The notes under the pieces: model-generated
Told to the model about the DNA's origin: nothing
The model's input: the letters and a program-made list of their open reading frames with translations, nothing else
The model's database searches: none
Shown here: piece by piece, positions 26,101 through 41,100 of the stretch
How the letters are laid out: each line of letters starts with the position of its first letter
How positions within the stretch are numbered: position 1 is the first letter of the stretch
Assembly: GCA_030248225.1 (NCBI GenBank)
Contig: JASANE010027696.1
Coordinates: 1 to 64,000 of the forward strand
Length of the DNA stretch: 64,000 nucleotides
Origin: Trileptium ribeirensis
Taxonomy: Eukaryota > Nematoda > Enoplea > Enoplida > Thoracostomopsidae
Reading direction: 5' to 3'
Translations under genes and position numbers: made by a program

Positions 26101-29100
26101 GTTCAACATTACCTGATACTTTCTTAGAATGAGTCAGTCAATATCTCTGCCAGGGCTAAATTTCAAACATCAATGGCAGTATTACATGAAGTTGCCTTCG
26201 ACTGACGGTTGACAACCATTCGAACATCACTTGATACTGGATCGAAAGCAGTTGTTTGTTTAAATGTTGCATATGTAACAGATCCATGCGGGATCGTTAC
26301 GAGATAGATCAATCCCGACCACAACCTAATGGACAACATTTACATATTTTGGTCATTAAATCGTCGTTGGAGCTAAACCCTCGAAAATAATGGTTTTAAA
26401 GGAAATTGAAGCCATTTCCACACACCGATACGCGTCTAGAAAAGAAGCGAAATCAGCGATTTTCGCTGCATCTGTGTAAACCCCGCGTTGACCTCTTAGT
26501 ATGCAGAAACTGGTCGCTTGTCACCTTACTTATGGTGGTTATACGTATCATAGATCGCAGGACGTTACACAATCGTTCCGTATTGCAAACCATGAATAGC
26601 TATACTCGACATTCTCGCTATATACGTAGGGATTTTCCTGTACTCCGGTCAGCACCGCCCGCGTTTCCATGAGCACCACGGGTGAATATGAATACCGTAC
26701 CATAATTACACAATTTTCGTAGTATTGCTGCTGTTGTTCATTGTAACATGTATCTATGTATGTCATTTGTTTTTGCCATAAAGGCATCCATTGTTACATT
26801 TGATTTGTGCCAATTACCATGATTATGCCAATTGTTAGTTAACTATTTGTACTTTACTCGTATACTTGATTTGTATTGTGTTACCTTGCTTTTATCGATC
26901 CATGAACCTAATATATCCGATTGTAACCGCCGTTGCTAGGTATACAAAATATGTCTGATTGGTACCCTGATTGCATCGGTTTTATATATATATAGTTGAT
27001 TTACATCTATACCATTGTCCACGCGTTTAAGTGATGCCATGATTCTAATGATCCCTTAGGCTCGATTTGCGCTGTTACCATTAATTTCACTGTTATGATT
27101 GCATTAATTTTGTTGTACCCTCGTGGATTATCGGAGCCATAAAGGCACACAAATAAAATATCGGCTACCAGCGTTCATTTTCGCTGGCTAAATTAGCTGA
27201 TAAAATGTAACTTAAATTGTCAATTCCGAATACTCGGGATTGAGGGTCTTTACGGCTCCGGCCCATAGCTCCGGAACTGTTGAGACATCGTGAATAAAGA
27301 GCTGAACACTTTTCATACAGAATTCTTCGGTCTTTACAATGATACCGGTCCCGTGGATATCCGATCAGGATCCTCGGACTTATTAAGGAATTACTATATA
27401 CGTACATGAAAATTGAATGAAAATAGTACCTACATTTAATTAAATATTTCGGCGAATAATCAACATAAAAGTATATAACTGACATCTTTGAATTCCTTGA
27501 ATCCAAGGCTTTCGTTTAGCCCGGACCGGACTCGTTGTGCCCTTTGGGTTCATTACCCCATGAAATTTACGGAAATTTTCCCGATAGGCGTGTAACTAAT
27601 CATCGGGATCGCCTAATTTAATCCAACCCAAAGATATGCCCTCACCCCACAAAAAATCAACACCGAACCCGCTAGAATCGCCTGAACACTATAATTACTC
27701 ATTGAAATTCACGATGGGCTCGCCCGAGAGCCCAGTTTTCCTTTTTGTCTGAAAATGGACATGTCGCATATCAAGATACTCAGCTAAAGGAACCGAGCCC
27801 GATTTTGAGGCCCGTTTGGCACTCTGAAGCCATTTGAGGGAACTGGAGCCCTTTTTTACGCCCTTTGCCCCATGTTTGTTTGTTTAGCAGCGTCTTATTT
27901 CTACGGACGCTGGTCCCAAATATATAAGCACATATGCTTATATGTGGAATAAACACACAATTTCAATATAAGATTTATATTTACACTAAGTAAACCTCTA
28001 AATAAATATAAAATCTATATTGAGGATAGTCTGAGTGGTCAATAGATAGATGTGCCGATATTTCTCTGCAACCCAGCAGTTCATTTGAGCCGATGCTTGC
28101 TTTTAGGAGTTTAGTATTAAAGTTTTGAGAAACTTCTTATCAGTGAGTAAGTATGAGCTATACATAAACTTAATATAAAATTCGAGGTTTATAATAAAAT
28201 TGTCAGGGCGAACCAAGTACAAACGTTTTTAAGCAAACAAGCTTAACCTCTCAAGCTTGATATAGCTGATACTAGATCTATAAGCTTCAATTAGCTTAAT
28301 ATCAAAGTTGTCCGATAGAAATATATAGTTGTTTCTTAAGTACATATACGAATTTAATATAAGTTTTATATAAAATAAGTTTGTAAATTTGAAATTTCAA
28401 ATTATAAACTAGTATAAACCCTGTGTAAAGTATAGGGTTTTGTATACCTGGAAGTACTGGAAAGTTCCAACAACTTCAAAATAAACTGAAGGACGCGCTA
28501 TGGACACTATTGGAAGTTTAATATATCGGCCCAGCGAATATAAGAATATTATTAGCTTCATATTAACGTTATATTAAAGTTATTTGAAATCGAATCAAAT
28601 TAGTACCCAAAACTTTGCTGATAACAGAAATCGACCGTTACGGCTTAGGTTGAGCTCTGAATGCAGGGAGTTTCGTTCTGGAAGTGCTGTCGAAGCAATT
28701 TTGACAAAATTAGCAAAGTTAACGACGCTATAAATCTTCTAAATTAGCGTCGGTATTTCCTTTGAAGTGGTACCGCTGATTCTAGAGTTTCATTGGGTTT
28801 CAGCTACCAATTTCGAGACTCCGGTCTCAATTACTTTGTTTATTGGTTAAGAGCTAGAAAAGCAGTCGAGGTTAGCTCCCCCGACAAAAGTAGCAGGTTC
28901 AGGCTGACTTCGGCAGCACAGAGTTTGGTCGGCTTTACAGACCGGCTCTGTTGCTCTTCAGTATCAGTCGGCATCAGCTACTTATTAGTATTGTCTTACT
29001 CTTAGCTTTCATACTTTTGGTTTTGCGAACGGGAGCGATGGACGTATGAACAAAGGGATCCGAGTACGTAAGTGTGGGCAGGGAGGCGTTGTAGAGTAGT

Positions 29101-32100
29101 CGAGAGTTATTGACGTAAGGTTAGAGAGGTTCGGAGATTAGTTGGCATCAAGTAGGAGTGAAAGACGAGTCGATGAGTTCTACCGTTTAACATTTAGTAA
29201 CTCCCTGTCCGTGTTGAACCAGAAATTTACGGGAACTCCAATCGAGGTTGTTAATCTATTGTCTCGAGAGTGGGACAGCCTGCTTTGAGCAAAAATTCGA
29301 CATAACTCAAGAATTACTCCTAGAATTTTGTTGAAAATTTACCAGATTCTTCGTAGAAATGTACATAGTCGAATGCGACTTTAAAATTCATTAGTATCTG
29401 GACGGTTTCAAACTCAATGACTCGATAGTAGGACACCCCCATCCTGTGCTTAGTTTAGCATATTTTGAAATTCCCCCCAGGAATTTCGTTTAAATTTTGC
29501 TGAGTTGTAGCATCGTCTTTGGTCTTACAAATGAGACCTTAAGTTTGAGCGAACCCAACCGGCTTCGTTTGCCCGGTGACCCAAAAGGGGTCCGCCCGAT
29601 CCTAAAATTTCAATAGTTAAAAATGATTTTTTGTTTTACGAATAGACACCCGTTAGGTCTTCCATTTGCGCTATTGAGCCGGCAAAGCCGTGACCCGTTC
29701 AAAAATTACAGGAAAGGTGAACCCGAGCAGCGCAAAACCAGCTCAGGTTTTTATACAGATTTCATAGATTCTTTCCCGTACATTCAGTTTCATAGTTAGG
29801 TTTTGGTTTAGCTTTACCACAGATTTTTGTCATACTCTTTCTTTCTCTCCTCTGTACATTTCGCAGTCATCAATGCAACACGAAAGCTATCGGAGTCTCG
29901 AAATTCCGATACGCTGACGCTGCAACGAAAATATCAAAATTTACCAGAACTGGTAAATTTGAAGGCAGTGGTAACATTATTGTGTACAAAATTTAGCGAT
30001 ATCGCGAAGAGCGAGATCGAGTGTATCGGCTCACGGCCCGACGGATCAGTTTTTGAAAGCACCGTTGACTCGCATAAACGAAAAGTTAGGTCGAGCTCAA
30101 CCTCTGTGCAAAATTTCACAGAAAAAGACTGTCACATTACATAAGAAATTCAAAATTTTAGATATCCACCGCCTTTCTGAATGGTTAGGCTAAGAATCCC
30201 TGTCGAGACCGAGGAACCGAGTAAATGAAGAGCGTAAACCGAGCCAGAACTAGTAGGAAAACTTGTTACGGGTTTAATAACCGTCGGATCCCGTGATACA
30301 GATCCAACTAAATAGGTAGGAATTGTCAAAAAAGTTAGGTGAATATTATAGCAAATAATGGTCTTTCCAAAAGCCGATTTGGACGTTGAATATACGAGGA
30401 TGTACGCATATTAAAGTCCGCGTCGATGGCCCCAGGGCATCGTCACTCATTGGTTTAGTCTGTATTTGACTTGGATCTAGCTGGATATAATTTTGACCCC
30501 TGACTCCATGGTCTAAACTTGACGTAAATTCACACATTATGATTATCAACTTTGTACATTGAGCACTTGTGAACCGTTAGACCCGGGACGATCAAGAGAA
30601 TCGATAGAACATTATTGTAGGTCAAATTACCTTTTATGACCGTGTCGAAATAGTGAATACAATTGTAGTATACCTGACGACCGCCCAGCGTACCAGTTTT
30701 TGAGACTTCAAGTACCCGAACCATCATTTATGAGTTTACCGTTTAGGATTTTTCTTAATCAGTTTCGTTACTGTTTTTCTTGAAAACTTAGGACATTGTT
30801 CTGCGGAGCCGAGCGTGACCGTAGGCTTCGAGCGAACCCTGATTTAAGCTCAAAATCAGACTAACATTTTCCTGGATCCGGCTCGATCAAGCTCCTTATC
30901 AAACTGCGCAAATTACGCTGCTAATGCAAAATATTTTCCTTGATAAGTTCAGTTTTACATACACGACAGTGTAAAGCTTCAGCAGGAAATTTTGTCCTTA
31001 GGAAAATCTGAAACGTTAGAAAAAACTTGTCCTAATCTTCTCCTAGCGGGAATTATACGCCGCTAAAGAGATACTTCACCTCGCAACTTACCCTGGCTCA
31101 CGAGCATTAGACACTAGAGCCGAATATCTTTAGGTCATAAACGAGTCGAGATTTAAGCGTCAAGCATGTATCGTTATGCTATTTTTATACACAACCGTGT
31201 AGGAACCTGGATAACGTATTACAGAGAAAAGTTTCTTTCCTCGCTTCAAGGATAAAGGATAAAGTCCACAACCACATAGTTATCCATACGTATGCGTGAG
31301 AGGAAAACGTTACATCGTACCAATAATCTTAGGAGTCGTACTTGTGTCGACCTTGATCATATATACCTGTGTGCCGATATGTATGAATTACTTTGATTAT
31401 GTACCAATGTCAATTGTTCAATTATACCTTACTGACTAACCTAGTGTATCATATCCTTTTCTTTTGTAACAATACGTATCGTGTATCGTAGCCGTGTTGG
31501 TCACAAGTTGTCGACATTAGGATGAGCAAACTCGGACCCGTAATCCCACGGTGTACGCTTAGTCCTGCGGCCCGCTTTATATTTGTTTTGCCGCCTTTAG
31601 CTTACCTAAATCAAATTTGTTAACCGGAGTTCCCTAGCAGTACCGAGCGCGCAGTTATTCGGATGGCGCCTCGAGATAACTGAATACCGCGCGGCATTGT
31701 ACATTCCGGTATCCCTATCCGTTTCGAGTAAAGTAAGCGCAGCTGTAGTGAAAGAGCAGATTTCACGACGTGATCTATATTACAGCTGTGAGAGTTCCGT
31801 GAAAAAGGCGATGACTCCGACATGTGTGATTTTCCCCTTCGAGTCCCCGACCTAATAGTTATAGCGCACCGTATTTTGTTGTACCGATTGTATTATACCT
31901 TCTGATGTACCTTGTACGTATGCGATTTTGGCTTATAAATAAATACTAAAACCAAACCCACGGTATTATCGTGTTTTGATTGCCAATGCAGCGATACGTA
32001 TTAAAGGGTTTTGAAATCGTCGCCCCGATCGACGACCCGCGTTCAGGCTTTGAAGGGCAGAAATGGCAATCCTTAGCGTGACTCGCCGATTCATTGAGTG

Positions 32101-35100
32101 TGAATGAGTACGACTCGTGCGACATGAAAATTTACCCGCCAACTTTCGCTGAACGTCAAACCGACCCCGCAATCAGACGTTAAACGTCTAGGGATTTGTC
32201 GTAAATAAAATAACGTTCAGGAAGGTAGAGATCACCAATCGAAAACTAACTTGTTAACACTTCCAGGTGGGACGATGAACAGGAATACTGGTCTGGTCTC
32301 TTTGGCCTGTGAGCAGGTGACGGAGCCAACCTCCCTAGGGACCTCAAATTTAGTACCACTTGGACTACGTGCGCAACCCGTCAGGCAGGATCAGAACACA
32401 TCCTGTGAAGCGCTCCTGCGGCTTGCTAAGCTCCGTAGCTTCTTGGGACTGACCCAAAAGAAAAATGAACCTAATTAGGTCCGCCCTCGAGGTTACGATA
32501 GGCGGGGCGTATAGGCATTACGTTTTGGAAGTATGCAATGCAGCAGCGTCACGTCGATATTACATATACATTTTTGAAGAAAATTTCTTGATCAAAACAG
32601 ATTTTTCAAAGAGTTGCCGCATCACATTTTCTAAAAAACTAACTGCGGACACATCTAAATTCCACTGCAACTTTTAAGTGTTTTATTCAACTTTTAGGTA
32701 ATTCATTACATTTTTTCTCAATACGCAATCTCAAAATTGTACCAATCCTGAAACTCACTTAACACCCATTCAGTTTACAGCAGTAATGTGCCAGCTGTCT
32801 GTTTAAATAACGACCAGCTGTATGTATGTTTAAATAAAGACTGTTGCATACATTTTTAACTAAATTTTTTTCATCAAAACAATTTTTTCAAAGAGTGGTC
32901 GCATCACATTATCTACAAAACTAACTGCGTAAACAACAACTTTTAAGTGTTGTATTCAACTTTTAGGTAATTCATTACATTTTTTCTCAATGTGCAATCT
33001 CAAAATTGTGCCAATCCTGAAACACCACTTAAAACCCATTCACTTAACAGTAGCAATGTGCCAGCTGTTTGTTTAAGCAGACTACTGCATACATTTTAAG
33101 GAAAATTTTTAATCAATGCAGAATTTTCAAAGAGTAGTCGTATCACATTAAAAAACTAACTGCGGATACATCTACGTTCCACTACAACTTTTAAGTGTTT
33201 TATTCAACTTTTAGATAATTCATTAGGATATTTTTTTCAATGCGCCATTTCAAAATTATATTAATCGTGAAACCCACTTTACAGTAGTACATGCGTGGAA
33301 CTGAATTGATCGTTAAATATGAATTGGCCACCATTTATTCTGCCCTAACTATATAAAACAATATATCAGGATAACAAATCTAACGGAGCACTTGAGGTAT
33401 AAATCAGTCTTGCATGCTGACCACGATCAAAGAGTAGAACAGATAATACAAAAAAACTCAGTAGAACAGATAATAAAAAAAACAAAAAATATTTAGTGCA
33501 GCTCGAAAAATTTTAAATCCTGTTTTTCTGCCGAACATGAGCCAAATTTGACGAGTTTTCCTTACTATTATAACTCGGCTTAGTCTTGGAATATCACAAA
33601 ACAGCAAAAAGCGAATGATCGGGCCAGTGCGCACCGACTGATGCAAAAAAAAGAACACGTGACCGAATCCGGTCGAACGAGCCATAGTTCGTCTCCTTTC
33701 CATGTTCCGATCTATTCATTGATACCAAAACCATGCATGTAAACCTATTTACTGGGTAACTGGAGATAAAAACCTATTTCTAAAGCTTCATTAGAACTAC
33801 ATCACTCTATATAGTGTACTCTCTTAAAGCCGATAGAACCAGGGGTTTATGGCTTTTCTACCAGAAGCCACATAGCTAAATAGTTTATTATGTATTTCAG
33901 TTATTTCCACAAGCGGCACTGCCGCTGGTCACTGCCAGATATTGACATCGACCCCCTTTGGCCTCGGAGCCCAGCTACCCGCACCGGGAGCTCTGACTTT
34001 GAGCATGTATGATCTAGTATTAAAACAATACAGCATAACGCAAAAGTCACATACCTGCTTATGATTTGGCAACGTTTCAGGCAAAAAAACTATAACACAA
34101 ACACCTTCGGCAACCGTCAAAGTACACGCAAAAAAAGCCGGTGCGACGTAAAAGATACCAAAAGCCGCCTCATCCCGAGCGCGCGAGGCAAAATAGGCAC
34201 CAATTATTGGACCGATCAAAAAGCCGATAGCGAAACAAATTCCAACCACAGCCTTAAATTTATATGGAAAAATATATGAGACCACAGTCATTGTGAAAAT
34301 AATGACCACCTTTCAGTCGCTGCAAGTTCAAGATGCCAATTAACTTTATTCAGACCTGATTTGAGAGATTTTCACAAAAATATCTCGATAACTGCGCAAT
34401 GGCTCCCAAATTTATTCGATTAATATTGTAACCAATATTACACTAATACTATTCTTTAAATTGTACACAATGCGCAAAATACGTAAGATATAGCAGAATT
34501 TGTGTGAAAACTATTGCATATTATTAGGGAACAGCTTTTAAGAGGTTGTAACAGGTCTTGGCATTTCTCAGTGTTTCTTTGCAAATAGAAGGGTGTCCGG
34601 CTCTACATGAGAGCCCGACCGCATATTTCGGGCTCTCGCTAAGTTTTAACACTTTTCGATGTTTTGGAAATTATTAAAAATGTCGCTCAACAAGGACTCA
34701 TAGGAAAAATGATACTGTGGATTTATTAAAAAAAATAGCGTGGCTGTGCTAGGAATTTTTTGTGCGTAGGACATCGGTTTTCTACATATTCTTCACGACT
34801 GGAAATTACATTGTCCACTGCAACCCTGTTTAATGATATCCTTTACTGCAAATGACCACGAATACAATTCAGTAGCTGCCAGAGCTTATGGTGGTATGCC
34901 ATGCTTCTGTGTTGCTCGAATTTCTCGGCGAGCCTATTGCAATACACCTCATTAACAAATTTCAAGCAAACGTTTGGAAGAGAAGTATTTGCCTTGCGTT
35001 CCAATGCCACCCCCTCTCAACGTACCGCAACAAAACTAAAACCGGCAATGAGTTTCCCATGGCCGAAAAAGCCTAAAGTGCAAGCTAACAGCCCCCAGAA

Positions 35101-38100
35101 CATCACAATAAAATTAGGAATTTTGGGTCGAGCAACCATGGGGGCGCCATACCCCCGTACCCATAGAACCAAGGATAGCCAGAACAAAACCGACACCGGC
35201 AATAAGTTTCCCATGCCTGAAAAACCCCAAATGCAACTTTTCAGCCGCCCAGGATATCAGAACAAATTTTCGAATTTTGGGTCGAGGAGCCACAATGCTG
35301 CCATACCTCACACCCCATAACAGGAGCCTTAATCGAAAAACAAAAAAAACTGGTATTCAACATTTTACTACGAAATAAAACCAAATAGAGAAAAAAATTC
35401 GAAAGTCAATATAAAAATAACCTTGCGTCCGTGAAGGGTACTAAAATATGGTTAAAACGCTCATTTTTACCCCTTGCCCCGAAACCAGACCTCAAATCAA
35501 AAACGCCCGAGGTACGCGGTAACTCAATTGTGCCGGCTCGAATGAGCTCAAGATCATAGTGAACTGGAGGCACCCCCAAACGAACTTGCGGGAATCGCCC
35601 CAGCTATTTTCCCTTCCACCTTTCCGAGCTAAGTGGACCGACCAGGTTAGGCCTCCAGGTATAATTTCAGTAGATTGGCGAAGCCAGGAATTTTGCGGTA
35701 ACGTCGCTGACTTTGCTGCAGCTTTTGACTGTGTGGATCGGCCATCACTATAAAACTAACTGCCACTGGAATCTCATAAAGTTTGCGAAAATGAAAATTT
35801 TTTTACTAAGATGCAAAGACTGTAGCCTTTAAGGAAGAGGTTAGATATCTCCCAGTTACGGATCGAAACTATTATAAGCAAACTCCTGTCAATACGCCTG
35901 TCAACTAGGTTGTTTAATGCATTTATTATGATTATCGTAAAACGCGTAAATCATGGCGTAAACACACACTCGAAAGTCGCGCTACAATATCGGTAAATCA
36001 AGGTTTCGCGATCTGTCACAAGAAACTGAACTGTCACTGCCAAGTTCGCTTAAGCCAGGTGCCAAATACAAAGAAGTGGTCCGTCATAAACTCAACTCTG
36101 CTTGACAAGCAGCATTCCGCTATTGCTACAGTCTGCCTACATTAAAGGCCATTCCACTGAAACGGCCCCACTCAAAACCTGCAGCGACATTCGGAATAGC
36201 ATGGACATTCGTTATTCTCGTATGTCTCAATCTCGTCAGTTTTTGACACTGTCGACCATAATATACTCATGCAACGTCTTTGCGACATCGGTGTATCACA
36301 GACATCTCCACAGTGGTTCGCGTCTTACCTTACCGGACGCCGTCAGCTAGCCTGCATTGGAAACTCATGGTCTACTCAGAAGAATATTTCCTGCGGGGTT
36401 CCTCAGGGTAGCGTGCTTGGACCAATTCAGTTCAGCAAATATGCAGTGCCTGTCGTCGACCTAATCGAAGCGGCCTGTTTTTACGTACGCTGCTACGTAG
36501 ATGACATCCAAATTTACAACGACTTCTACCCCAGACTCAACCGAAGTCATAAGCACACTGCGACGCTTATTTGCCGTTCTTCAAAACTGGTTTTATGACA
36601 ATAAGCTCAAATTAAATGATTCAAAAACTGAGTTAATATACTTAAGTCCCAAGGATAATTAATACAATATGCAAACCATGTGTACACATTGACAATGCCG
36701 TAATACAACCGCCGGACTATGTAAAGATCCTGGGTGTCTTTCTTGACAATCAGATAACTTCCCTCTCGCGGGCTGCACCTGGCAACTTCGCGAAATTAGC
36801 CGAATGCGGCGGCGGTTTGATGAACAGACAGCAAAATACGTCGTCCAAGCATTCGTCATGTCTCGACTACACTACTGTAATGCCCTGTATTGCAGTGTGT
36901 CCTTGTCTCATATCGTTCCCCTGCGACGCCTGCTCTACAATGCAGTACAGATAGTGTCACAAACAGACGCGATCACATTACTCCGATTCTCCGACGAGTC
37001 CACTGGCTGCCTATTGAAAAGCGGATACGGTACACAATCATCGTCATCCTCTTCAACGCCATCTCTGCTGGCGCACCGTCGTATATCTCCGATATTGGCA
37101 AACTATCATACCTGCCTGCTTGCCGCATACTCACTGTCGACGTTTCGCGCAGCAACAGATTCAGCTCCCTTGCACCACTTGCATGAAATAACCTGCTATC
37201 AAGCCTATTTGATCCTAGTATTACAATTGCATTGTTTAAATCTCGACTGAAAACTTTCCTATTTCCTGGAATATACGATACAATATGATATAATATTAAC
37301 CTCACTTGTGTTATACCCTGTTATTCGCTTATGCGCCTTTGTATCATTTTCAATGAAATTGGTGCATTCTAAATCCGTTATAATTATTATTATCCGCAGT
37401 TAGATAGCTGTTCTAGCTTTTGGATTGCTTGCCGAACATGATGAGCCAGGAAACTCTGAGTCACATCTGAACTATCATGACGAAAAGATATCTTTGAGGA
37501 TAAATGCCGGAGACGAAAACCTTGGGTCCGAACGGTATTCATCTTAATGGAACACTGGTGGAAAATTTTGATGAGTTCATATACCTGGCTCCACGATAAT
37601 GCATAAAACCATTGCGCTCGCAGACGAAATATCGATTCAGATTGTAAAGACCACAACGTCATTTACAAGACTACGTCCACTACAGATCTGAAAAGACGTA
37701 GCAATCACGCCCTGCCTATGCCGGTGTATATAGCAGGAAGTTGCAGAATTTTGGAAGCAACATACGGATGCTAGAGACCTATCAGACAAGCTCTCTTCGC
37801 CACATAGCTGCGCTGCCAATTCGCTCACAAAGGACGTGAGGAATCAAGGCGCTAGGGCAATGTGCAAGAACATGTGCACATTAAAGTCCACATTACAGAG
37901 GCCGGCTAGCCATTTTATGATCATGTATTATGCACTATGAATTTATGATCATGTATGCACTATGAACAACAACCGACTTCCAATCCGCATTTTGGAAACC
38001 AGAACACCATTGTTTTTGAAGATCAGTCGGTGAGCGCTGTAACGAATATTTTTGTAGATGATTTTGTAGATGTAACGAATGTTTTTGAAGATCAGTCGGC

Positions 38101-41100
38101 TAACATCATCAAAACATACCTGAATTTCCTGATAAATATGGACATTCAAATTGGTAGCTGAGTTAGTCACAAGATCTGTAAGGAACTGGTGGGTAATGAG
38201 TCACTGTAGCACGCTATTACACGGTTCGGAACGGCACAGCTCCGCGGCGACATTAATGCCAATCATTAAAGTCATGCATAGCGAGCAGTATTACGGTGTT
38301 CAGCAGGTGTGAATGCGGAAACTTCAGTTTCTGCAAGTCGCTGACATTTTTTCTACATTCGCACTCTGAACTAGAAATTCTTTTAAATTATGGAACAATT
38401 ATTTTAAAGTTAATGTTATAAACGTCTTCATAATGTTTCAGGGCAGATTCAATAATGATTTTATTGTTTTTATTAAATATAAAACAATTTTCAATATTTT
38501 AGATATTGATGTCCCAGGTTGAGGCGAGGGTACCCTAATGCAGACCCGGCGTACCCTGATTCCAAACACAGTAGTGAGATCTTGAAACGATTTAGCGCCA
38601 ATTCAAAATTATTCAGTGAATAAAGTAACTAGCTCTACATATACAGGGGCTAGCGATGGCAATATTTGAACTTATACTTACCATACCTTTACCACGCTTT
38701 GACACAGGGCTAATGTCTGTGACGATAGCAGCAGCAAGATTGACGCTAGTTTTGCTCAATCCTCCGATCACACGGGATATGATAAATATTCCGAACGATA
38801 CTGACTTTGACCACACGATATAGGAGCATAAGCTACCACACTATAAAATATAAGAAACACAAAACATTCAGTCAGGCGCCTGAACAGTTACTGTGCAATA
38901 AAAAAGTCATATCTAGCTGATACAAAGGTATCCACTGACGTTACATTATACAGTGCTGCCCGGAAAAAATGGTCATAGACCATTACAGTCAACTATACTA
39001 GAAACTTGTCAGCGATGTTGAAACGAAGCTAGCGTGGTTTCATTTTTAGTTATCATTTTGTTTAATCATCTGTAACAAGCTGTATTTGATGTACATATCA
39101 CCATAACAACCCAACTCTGAATCCATTGAAGATCCTAAAACCTCGTGGATCCTAAAACCCATCGAAAACAATTAACAACGCATCAAGTGTTTGTGCTGGT
39201 CTTTAGATAACCAAACCATCGTATTCAGCTTACCGAAAACCATATACAAACAATTCTTGATGACCTGTACGCAATCAACCAAACAACTTAAGCGAGTCTA
39301 TATTCTGGAAATCGTGTTCAGTGACCCTAAACCCATTGAAACCCCATTAAATTCATGAAATATGCAAGATAGACTCTGGATAACCAAATCATAGTATTCG
39401 AAATACTGCAAAACTTCTATATAAACTATTTTTGATGCCACGTACCAAACTACTGAAGACATACTATTTTCTGGAAATAGGGTTCATTGACCCAAAACCC
39501 ATTGAAACCCCATGGAAAGGTTTGAAATATGCATGGTGGATTCAATATAACCATATTATTATTTCAGTAATACCTACATATAGACCAGTGTTGATGCCCT
39601 GCAAGCAATATGTAATCAGACAAATGAAAACGTACGTTTTAGAAATAGCGTTTGTCGACCGTAAAACTCTTGAAATCCAAAGAAAAGCTATAATATAGTC
39701 AAATTGGACTCTACATACCAAAACCATCGTATCCAACGTACATGGTAACCTAATATGCACTCATTGTAAAGCAAAAAACAAGCACTAACAAGGCGAAATC
39801 TAAAAATCGCTATTTTGGCAAAGGGTTGTTGAACCATATATTAAGGTATTAAGGCCCACAGCAGACTAGAGAGTGGTCCCACAAAAAATAGTAGTCAGCA
39901 AATTGTATATCGCCATGAGCTGATTCTACGCGAAGATCTCCATTTTTCAATGAGAAGACTGTGTCCCGAGATATGCGCTGCGAAAGACTGGTACACGTAT
40001 GGCCAGATTTATGCGTGAATAAACTTAACGTCACCCCGCCAACCATCCTATTCTGTCATTACCGACAGGGGCGTAGCCAGGGGGAATCCCAACCGCCCTC
40101 CCCGAAATTTTTTGACCTTAAAAATTACCCATTGTCCCCCCTTAGTAAAAAAATTTTCTCAGCTGTACTGCACTTTACCTGTCGGAGTACCCTGGAAATT
40201 GCTTTTTTCGCTTTAAAAATGTAAAATTCGGCCCTGCGGCGCAAAAATACACCGCCGGGAGGAACGAATCGACATAAGATCTCAGCCTGAGTCAGACAAT
40301 CCCCCCCGAAATTTTTTCCTATCTACGCTCATGATTACCGATATCGAATCGTAAACCCTTGTTACGGAAAACAGGCTTAATTTCATTCAGTCTTTCACTA
40401 ACCGAAAATTGGCAAAATCAAATTCAAGTGTCAGGAATTAGACCTTGTGTTCGAACTAAATTTTGGCGATTTCAGTTTGCAGAAATTCCGTTCCCTCATG
40501 TATTATCATTTAAATTTGGATTATACAGTGTTCGCGAACATATTTAATGCAAAAGTGACGTCACAATCAAATCGACAAAGTTTCGTTCTCAAACATTTGG
40601 GTAATTTTACTTCAATTTTCGCGAACACAAAATTGTTCGATTTCAATCGCGAGCGCCGTGTTCGCGAACAGTTTTACGCCGGATTTAAATTGACCAAAAA
40701 CAACAAATTACGTTACAAATTTTATCCAAAAATACAAAATAGGATGGTTGCCGGGGTCGTTTTAAATTTACTCGCACATTAACAAAGAACCATTAAAAAC
40801 CTATTTTTACCATTTTGACCCGGACATGGGATCGGAGCTGTTCGCGTTCAACTAAAGGGCACATAGTTGTCAGTTTTGCTATGGATCAAAAAATTGTCAA
40901 ATACGTTCGTCCAAAAATGAGTTATGAATAACAGCGACAGACAAGAAGAAATTTCAAAGATTCCCCCTCCCAGAGCCGTGGAAACCTCGCTCACTCCGTT
41001 TCAATTTAACAATAAAGACTCAATCCAGGCCCATTGTGTCTTCTTTATTACCCGCCAGAAGGAACACACAATCTTAAGTTTCGATTCCGAGTTGTCGCAT

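Larger units (their letters stand above)
40010..40780. mobile_element. TIR element (MITE) carrying a nested MITE
   Basis: Left end (about 40010-40058) reads TGCGTGAATAAACTTAACGT then CACCCCGCCAACCATCCTAT; the right end (about 40735-40780) in reverse complement reads TGCGAGTAAATTTAAAACGA then CCCCGGCAACCATCCTATT. These pair over about 45 bp. The flanks show TTA on the left and TAA on the right, suggestive of a 3-bp TWA-type target site. The interior holds no transposase; the 111-codon frame at 40447-40782 has no ATG start and no domain. A hAT-type MITE is inserted at 40066. In intron 3. Confidence 0.8.

Noticed and set aside
29827..30144. 105-codon open frame on the plus strand
   Set aside because: It starts at a non-ATG codon, shows no known domain, and has no splice or promoter context I can support.
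40447..40782. 111-codon open frame on the plus strand
   Set aside because: It begins at GTG with no ATG and lies wholly within a TIR element, with its 3' part being the terminal repeat.
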